Below are positions 57,799 to 64,000 of a stretch of DNA of 64,000 nucleotides, one piece after another. Origin of the DNA: Camillea tinctor (Eukaryota > Ascomycota > Sordariomycetes > Xylariales > Xylariaceae); contig MU394056.1 of the NCBI GenBank assembly GCA_022578605.1, forward strand, positions 1 through 64,000, given 5' to 3'. Under the pieces are notes generated by a model. It did not search any database. It saw only the letters and a program-made list of their open reading frames with translations, and was not told the DNA's origin. A program made the position numbers and the translations under genes. Numbering within the stretch: position 1 is the stretch's first letter; every line of letters starts with the position of its first letter.

Positions 57799-59228
57799 GT
57801 TGGGACAGACCAAATAATCCAGTAATGGGGTCTATATCCCCTATGTCTATGTCTCGCTTCATCACCGACATGAGAGAGAGAGAGGGGGGGTCTCCGACCA
57901 CCGGATCTATGTACACTTTTTTTTATCAGCCGCACGGCTTGGCGTTTCTCCTGCAAAGGGAGTAGATAAGCGAGACAGCTGGGTGTTATATGTATGGTAT
58001 GATACCCGCATAGGTAGAGCATACGCAGTGTGGTGTTCGGGAGACCAGAACCCTGGGATATGACTAATAGTTTAAAGGGGGAAGCGGCGCGTGCTGAAAT
58101 CTTCTGACAACTGAACATTCTAGGCCCCTCAATGTATGGGGGGGGGGCCAAGACGGGGGACGGGGAACTATATTAGTTAGAGAGTTGCAATATCAAGTGC
58201 TGCTTTATTCAAGACTGTGGTGACTTTTGCTAGTGCTAGAGAGCTACTATTGTAAACGGAGAAGCATATGACGCAAAAAGCTCCTTATGACTCTAACGGC
58301 GTGACATGATAATATATTGGGATGTTTTAGACGATCTAAACCCAGGAAAACGTAATCTTCAACGGAAAAATCTCTACGTATAATATCACCGTCTTTGAAT
58401 ATATTCTTAGGAGAACACCTATAGTTATATTTATTATAAAGTAACTAAGCGACTGGAAGAGCTCCCGGAATTTCTCCTACTATATCCAAAGAATGATATT
58501 CCAAAGAAAGTGGAATATAAGATACATATTAAAACTATCAAATTTAGTCAACTAGTTGCCTGTGTTGAATTCTCACGCCGGGGAAAGCCATTGTACCCTA
58601 GAAACCTTTCCTTAGCCCTTGGATGAATATAAGTAACCTTCCACATACACGTTCGGATTTTTCCTTCTCGTTTGACTCAAACCCAAGCTCTTTGGTCCAG
58701 ACCATACATATTTGTAACGAATTAGATACACCCGAGAAATCAAATGCCTGATAATGACTAAAAGAATGAAAACAGAAAAGCCGCCGTTTGCTCAATCTTT
58801 TGTGAGCTAAAAGCCGTTGGGTATATTGTATGTGTGTCTTCGTATACACTCACCCTTTTCCCCGTGGAAAAGAGGTATAGTAAAACTGTTGAGAAATAAC
58901 AACAAAACCCCGCCTCCACCGTGTTACTTTGGTTACAGAAAAAAAGGGCAAAATTCCTCCAGGCTGATCATATTTAACAGCCTACCAAGAAACGCCATGC
59001 TTCAAATTCAATTCAACCTCCCTCCTCCGTTTTTTATCACCAAAGCCAAACAACATCCTGTGTCTGACGTCCCAAACCCCAAGTCTATCGCGTTTCGAAA
59101 TATATATAGTTGAATAAACATTACCCCGGTTGTGGAAGAAGATAATTTCAATGTTAAATGGAGTTTCCCCGTATTATAAAGTCAATGAGGAAGATGATAA
59201 TGATGATGGTTGTGTGCGAACTCTCGCC
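57799..59228. other. Intergenic between small secreted protein and arrestin-like gene
   Basis: No gene found. Simple A/T-rich runs, a GA repeat (57870-57888) and G-runs near 58138-58149. Both flanking genes end into this region. Confidence 0.45.
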
Positions 59229-60788
59229 CTAATACGCTGCCGCAACCTCCCTCCGTCTAGTAGTAGAGGGTGCAAATAGATCTGAGTATCCGGGAAGTGC
59301 GCTCTGGAACTGAATTTCGGGAACGTAGAGAGTTCGGGGACGCAAGAACTCGTCGACGGCGGCCGCTTCTTCCTCCTGCATGGTGGCTTCGAAGGTAGGG
59401 GGCTGGGTATCGTAATCGACGCGGGGGGTGGGGGCCTCGACACCGATCTGCAAGGGAACACTGACGGTGATGTTGGAACTAGCACCGCCGGTAAGTACGG
59501 TGACAGTCAGATTAAGCACATATATGCGTGACGTGATGCATGAATGGAACGTTGGTAGAAACTGCTTCTTGTGCGTCGGCAGACGGACCGGGACCTGGAC
59601 CGTGGCCGTATAGTAGCTCGATGGAGGTGAGCTCTTGCTGCTCTCACGGCTGCTGCTCCGCTTCTTGTCGGTTGTGGCAGACAGCACAGGACGCCGGCTA
59701 CCGGATGATTGATCCGAGTCGGAAGGTGTATCGGTACCGTACCCAGAGTCCCTCCTAGTGTGCGCCCTGGGACGCTGCCTCCAGACGACCTTGTCCATGG
59801 GGCTCGAGGGAATCGACACAGTGCTCGAGTAACATCCACGGCCATCCCCTCCGAATGATGATGCAGCCCAGTCTTTGAGGTTTGGGTAGTGGTTGATACC
59901 GCTGGCGCTGAAGTACGTGACGGCTGTGATCTTGCTGGAAACCCCGGTCACCTTCGGCGGCTGTGAATCATCCGAGCTCGGCCTAAACTCCAAATCCAGC
60001 TTGGCCACAGTTGGAGCCATAGAGTGCCCATCGGGAGAAATCATGGCTGCTCCTGGTTGGCTGCCCGAGACGGTGACCTGGCCGGTCTTTGCTGATAGAA
60101 TTGACTTTTTCAAGGTCTTGGTCTTTGAAGGGCTGTATAATAGCTGATCGCAATCGGTGATATTTAAAGGGGCGTCTTCCGGGATAGCGGGTAACACCTT
60201 GATCTCCTGTGCCGCCTCCATGATCTTTGTGGTTTCCCCGCCAAGTTCACCATCATCCCGGAAAACCCTCGCCTTGACACAATATGTGACGCGCGACATA
60301 TTGGGTGAGAAATCATCCTTTTCCCAAGATCCAACCGAGGGTGGCAGCCTGACATGTGCTTCTTGTACTGAACTGCTAGAGACATTGTGGTTGCAGGCGT
60401 TGATGGTCAGCTGGCTCGGAATGACAAAGTGGAATGGCAACTTGTAAGTCCTTCCAGCCTCGAATATGCGAGGCACGGGATAGCTGGATTCGGGGATGGG
60501 CATGGTCAGCTTCAAAAAGGTGTGAGAAGTGGCCTGGGGGATGTTGACGGCATCTATGCGGGTCTTGCTGGTCCCTAGCAACAAGATCTGTAAAGAATCG
60601 AAGCGCACATCGTGCGATGGACTGACGATGGCATGTCCTGAAACTTCGGATGAGGTGGTGTAGATTTTGGAGCGGTAGTGGTTGTCAATGTGAATGCTTA
60701 TGTTAGGCTTGGGGATAATAGACATCTTGCGGGCATAGCCGCTGAGGGAAACAACCCTGCTGCTATCCGATGTCGAGGAGGTCGACAT
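59229..60788 (-). CDS. Arrestin-like (Bul1/ART-type) trafficking adaptor
   Basis: A single exon of 519 residues with ATG. Residues about 25-210 have arrestin-N features: SIHIDNHYRSKIYTTSSEVSGHAIV, FDSLQILLLGTSKT, and the 'AGRTYKLPFHFVIPSQL' strand with the RLPPSVGSW loop. The C-terminal half contains a Ser-rich disordered insert (RRDSGYGTDTPSDSDQSSGS, a likely phosphorylation region), then a second beta sandwich (TATVQVPVRLP, SNITVSVPLQIGV). The end LPGYSDLFAP resembles the tails of fungal arrestin-like proteins. Alpha-arrestins link plasma-membrane transporters to Rsp5-type ubiquitin ligases through PY motifs. I see no exact PPxY, so the ligase link is unproven. Neighbours give no further clue. 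Confidence 0.8.
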   Translation of the reverse strand: MSTSSTSDSSRVVSLSGYARKMSIIPKPNISIHIDNHYRSKIYTTSSEVSGHAIVSPSHDVRFDSLQILLLGTSKTRIDAVNIPQATSHTFLKLTMPIPESSYPVPRIFEAGRTYKLPFHFVIPSQLTINACNHNVSSSSVQEAHVRLPPSVGSWEKDDFSPNMSRVTYCVKARVFRDDGELGGETTKIMEAAQEIKVLPAIPEDAPLNITDCDQLLYSPSKTKTLKKSILSAKTGQVTVSGSQPGAAMISPDGHSMAPTVAKLDLEFRPSSDDSQPPKVTGVSSKITAVTYFSASGINHYPNLKDWAASSFGGDGRGCYSSTVSIPSSPMDKVVWRQRPRAHTRRDSGYGTDTPSDSDQSSGSRRPVLSATTDKKRSSSRESSKSSPPSSYYTATVQVPVRLPTHKKQFLPTFHSCITSRIYVLNLTVTVLTGGASSNITVSVPLQIGVEAPTPRVDYDTQPPTFEATMQEEEAAAVDEFLRPRTLYVPEIQFQSALPGYSDLFAPSTTRRREVAAAY

Positions 60789-63700
60789 ATCGCAGGTGTT
60801 TATTTTCTTTTTGTTTATATCTCTTTTTTCTTGATCTGTGTTGTTGTTCTTGATGTAAGCTCCCGCAATCTGGGGTTGCTTTACGGGGGGTAAAAAGTGG
60901 TGATGTCTTCTCCGGACTTTGTGGGGTGGTATATCAAGGTGGGATCACCTAGACGTAATGTGATAGATAAAGTATCTGGTAAGACAGGACGGGCATCTAA
61001 TCTCCTCGTATGATGTCGATGTGTTTACACAATAGGGTGACATTCAGCTTCTTGGATGTCAGATCTTCTTCTTCCCCCCCTTTTAAAGGAGGTGGCGGGA
61101 CATCAAGTTATTTTATAGATCCCAACTTAGAACTTGAACATGGATGGAATAGAATGGATTATTCAAGTCCCCATGTTATTAGAAGGCTTCTGTTACTCAC
61201 CGGCCCGGTCTATACCTTTGGTTGACTAATCGAGTCATCCTCTAGGGAGAAATTTGCCCGTAACCAGGAAGGCGTATTGTAGTACAGGCAAGAGCAGCAA
61301 ATATACTCCATGTTTTCACGTAAGGGAATCGACCCTTTGGGCTTTATCATCTGATTGGCCTGTTCTGTACAACGCTGCTTTTTCAGGAGAGATGGATGGT
61401 TCACAGGGGTGGAGGGGGGGTGGTTATTGGGGTATTTCTGGGGCCATTGATTGCTGGTTGGTGGTCATGATGCGCCCTACAGGCCCTAGCGCCAACTAAC
61501 CTTAACATACTTGGCCGCCAGTATACTAGGTACAAAGACAAGAGAGAGTTGATGACAAGTCCCCTAACCTAGCTAATATTGCCTAATGGTGGTGGTAGCA
61601 GCCCAGCTAGTCGTAGTTGACATACACACATCTATAGTGGATATAGCAGTACATAGTAGACTACCTTGATGATGCACGTACTGGGTTGTTAATTCGTAAC
61701 AGTTGGATTATATGAGTGGGGCCTTTAAATATTCTGCGCCCTATGTAAATCCATACCTTACATCAGATCAATGCGAACTGTACCTCGACGATCTCCCGAC
61801 AACCTAACTAAATTTTTTTCTTCTTCTTCTATCAACTTACAGAGACGTTGATGGTCATTTACTAACATGACCTTACATATTTCATTATCTAAACTTCTCA
61901 ACTTCCATATAACCTAGTGTCAATAAACGGGATCCATGTTAAAAAAGAATGAAATCTAGTAAATATTTCCACTTACACTCCCGGGCAGCATCGGCTTCGG
62001 AATCGGCCTCGGTTTCAACTGGGGCTGGGCGGAATCATCCCTCCATGAAAGAAAAAACAAAGACGGGGACCCGGATGATTTAGTGTGTGTTGGAATGCAC
62101 CCTTCCGCCCTTTCAGAAATTTCTGACATGCAAAGACTATCGATCGTGGCCACCTTTAGCTCCTACATCAAGGGAGTGTGGTCCACCCTGTAACTCGGCA
62201 ACAGATCCGATTCTGCATCTAGCACTGCTAGCGTTTGCGAGAAACTTCTTCGCTCCCTTGAGGTGTCATTTGACGCATTTGGTATTTTCTCTATACCCAA
62301 ACTAACATGACATGGGGAGATGGACGGCAGTTGTCGCGGAATATAAGCGAATCTCCCAGATGATACAGGCTGGGGTTATTTGGTTTACTTGGTTTAACTT
62401 GCTCAAATGCTTTGCATAAGATACATTAACGGACGACGCACGATACAAACAACACACGATCAATGATGCTTGTGACCTTGCCGTTACGAGAATAGAAAAA
62501 AGAAATCGTGATAACCGGGAATTCGCATCTTACTAGCGAAATGAGCACACCACAATGAAAATATATGAAACCATAGCCATCGGTTTCCGTCGGTGTGCAA
62601 GTTGGGACTTGACAACTAGGGAGCGAAAAAAAAAAAACCAACAACACTATCGTCAGATGGTGGAATATGGTGAAATGAACTATGGTTTGAGAAGCTCCCT
62701 ACTGAAGTGTCATAGAAATTCAAGCACAGCGCATACCGATTGTTCTGGACTGTGTCTGCGCGTGCTGCTGAGCACAATGTGACCCATCTCCAGCATGTTT
62801 TGCACGCTGCCACGTGGGCTTGACACAGTATGACTTGGATTCGTCCCAGCCCTGTTCCTCAGGTCTAAAGGATTCCGATCTCGGCTTAACCATGAAATGA
62901 TTCGCAAATGATACACAGTCATAGATACTACCCGGAGCTGGCATGATCGTGTTCCAAGTTCGAACCACCACCACCACCATCACCCACCTTACCTTGTAGT
63001 GTATGTAAGTGCTGTACTGGAGGGCACCCACTACATATGGCCTAGCCAACTAACACCCTAGGCTTGCAAACGTGAGAATATGTGATCTCCGCGGGTGGAC
63101 CGGTCCAGTCCGATCATAAGCAAGAGTTCAAGAACATTTTTTTTTCTATCAAAATGAGGATTTACCTACTATATACCTACCCGGGTTTTCCTCTCAGCAC
63201 ATGCATCCGGAAATCCTGGCATACATCAAGTGTGAGTAGCTGTGCATGAGCCAAATATACAACATAAGTAAATCCGCTGCAGCGAAACGATCCTTTCAGA
63301 GGTTCATCACGCAAGCAAGTAGGATTCAACTTACATGTCGCAGGGTCCAAATCGCGTCTTCCAAGCTTTCTCTTGGCGTCCCGTCCCTGGCCTTGTATAG
63401 ATTAATTAGCTGAACTCGTGAGATCTGAGCAATTGGTTTTAAAACCTTCGAGTCCCGAGCATCTCGAGTAGGGTATTTTTAGCGATCGCATGGATATCCG
63501 CTCGAGCTCTGTCTAAGCGGAGCGCATGCCGTCAGGGTCAGATACTTAACTAGCGTTGTCTATCTGCGCCCTTCGGCACACCCAGACGATGACGCTGTTG
63601 ACGATCCTCCAACCTAACCACTACTAGCTCAAGTAAGCGAAAAAACTAACACATCAACACACCGCATGCGCGACCAACACCATATGAGTCAGGAGAAAGA

Positions 63701-63875
63701 GTCACAACGGGACGGGACGGTCTTGTTAGCTCAACAAGCTACGGTTCTTGAGCCGCAAAAAAGGTCTTTAGCTAACGCTGGTCAAGAATAAGGGGCCAAG
63801 CTTGTTTGTCGCTGGATTGTCATCTACTGCCCCCTCTCTGGACAGAAATTCCTCTACATCTAAGTACGGTATAGT
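60789..63875. other. 3-kb intergenic region
   Basis: No convincing gene on either strand. Longest frames (62720-63049 and 62426-62647, both -) lack ATG starts or protein-like composition. The left part is the arrestin-like gene's promoter (T-rich near 60805-60835). The rest is moderately AT-rich with short simple repeats (a CAC run near 62965-62982). Confidence 0.45.
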
Positions 63876-64000
63876 TCAGTTCCATGAAATATACAGCATA
63901 ATACCAGCCCCAAGCGCAATAGCAGCAAACTGCATCAGCGTCTTGCGGCATTCGACTGACTTGTTGGTCCCTGTTTCGAGCAGCTCTGGAATGACTGCCA
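63876..64000 (-). CDS. ZIP-family metal transporter, C-terminal end (partial)
   Basis: The minus frame enters from beyond the right edge and reads 40 residues to a TGA at 63878-63876. AVIPELLET followed by LMQFAAIALGAGIMLYISWN matches the last membrane helix and tail of KE4/Yke4-type ZIP zinc transporters, where 'VLPEL' precedes the final helix. Yke4-like proteins sit in the ER or Golgi membrane. With only 40 residues visible, the family call is tentative and the start lies outside the window. Confidence 0.55.
   Translation of the reverse strand, partial: AVIPELLETGTNKSVECRKTLMQFAAIALGAGIMLYISWN

Noticed and set aside
62944..62990. TTCGAAC motif as a tRNA T-arm
   Set aside because: No acceptor, D- or anticodon-arm pairing around it; it adjoins a CAC simple repeat.

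Overview
The window is nuclear DNA of a filamentous ascomycete (Pezizomycotina, probably a Sordariomycete; the rank below phylum is inference). The reasons are short spliceosomal introns (47-162 nt) with GTRAGT-like donors and CTRAC-type branch sites, a fungal gene set (GH131, cullin-3, UTP20, Zim17, DUF7708 protein), and a strongly AT-mutated, RIP-like repeat block. Gene models were spliced by hand. All complete models except the candidate at 29.3-30.2 kb keep reading phase across every junction and end in a single stop.

Layout. 1-3720: extremely AT-rich block holding the mutated 3' end of a chromodomain Ty3/gypsy retrotransposon pol gene, then palindromic and tandem AT-rich repeats. 4797-10034: a head-to-head pair, a DUF7708 NLR-like protein with a degenerate P-loop (-) and an AAA+ ATPase (+). 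10811-13632: proteasome subunit alpha-7 (PRE10) and a BTB-like protein. 16518-18322: CDC25 phosphatase (-). 18323-29340: about 11 kb in which I see no convincing gene. 29341-30210: a multi-exon candidate gene, possibly decaying. 31267-37776: secreted GH131 glucanase (+), a disordered Ser/Pro-rich protein (-), cullin-3 (-). 38658-50973: a Zim17-type DNL zinc-finger protein with a long extra C-terminus (+), the 2666-residue UTP20 (-) and the Cwf19-like DRN1 (+). 51368-60788: a polytopic membrane protein (-), RNA polymerase III subunit RPC5 (-), a small secreted protein (+) and an arrestin-like protein (-). 63876-64000: the last 40 residues of a probable ZIP metal transporter (-).

Most genes are conserved housekeeping functions: proteolysis and ubiquitination (PRE10, CUL3), cell cycle (CDC25), rRNA maturation (UTP20), lariat and mRNA turnover (DRN1), Pol III transcription (RPC5), mitochondrial Hsp70 maintenance (Zim17). 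The accessory part is at the left end, where a mutated retroelement adjoins the divergent DUF7708/AAA+ pair. That pair is the best candidate here for an undescribed two-gene system. No tRNA, rRNA or CRISPR array was seen.
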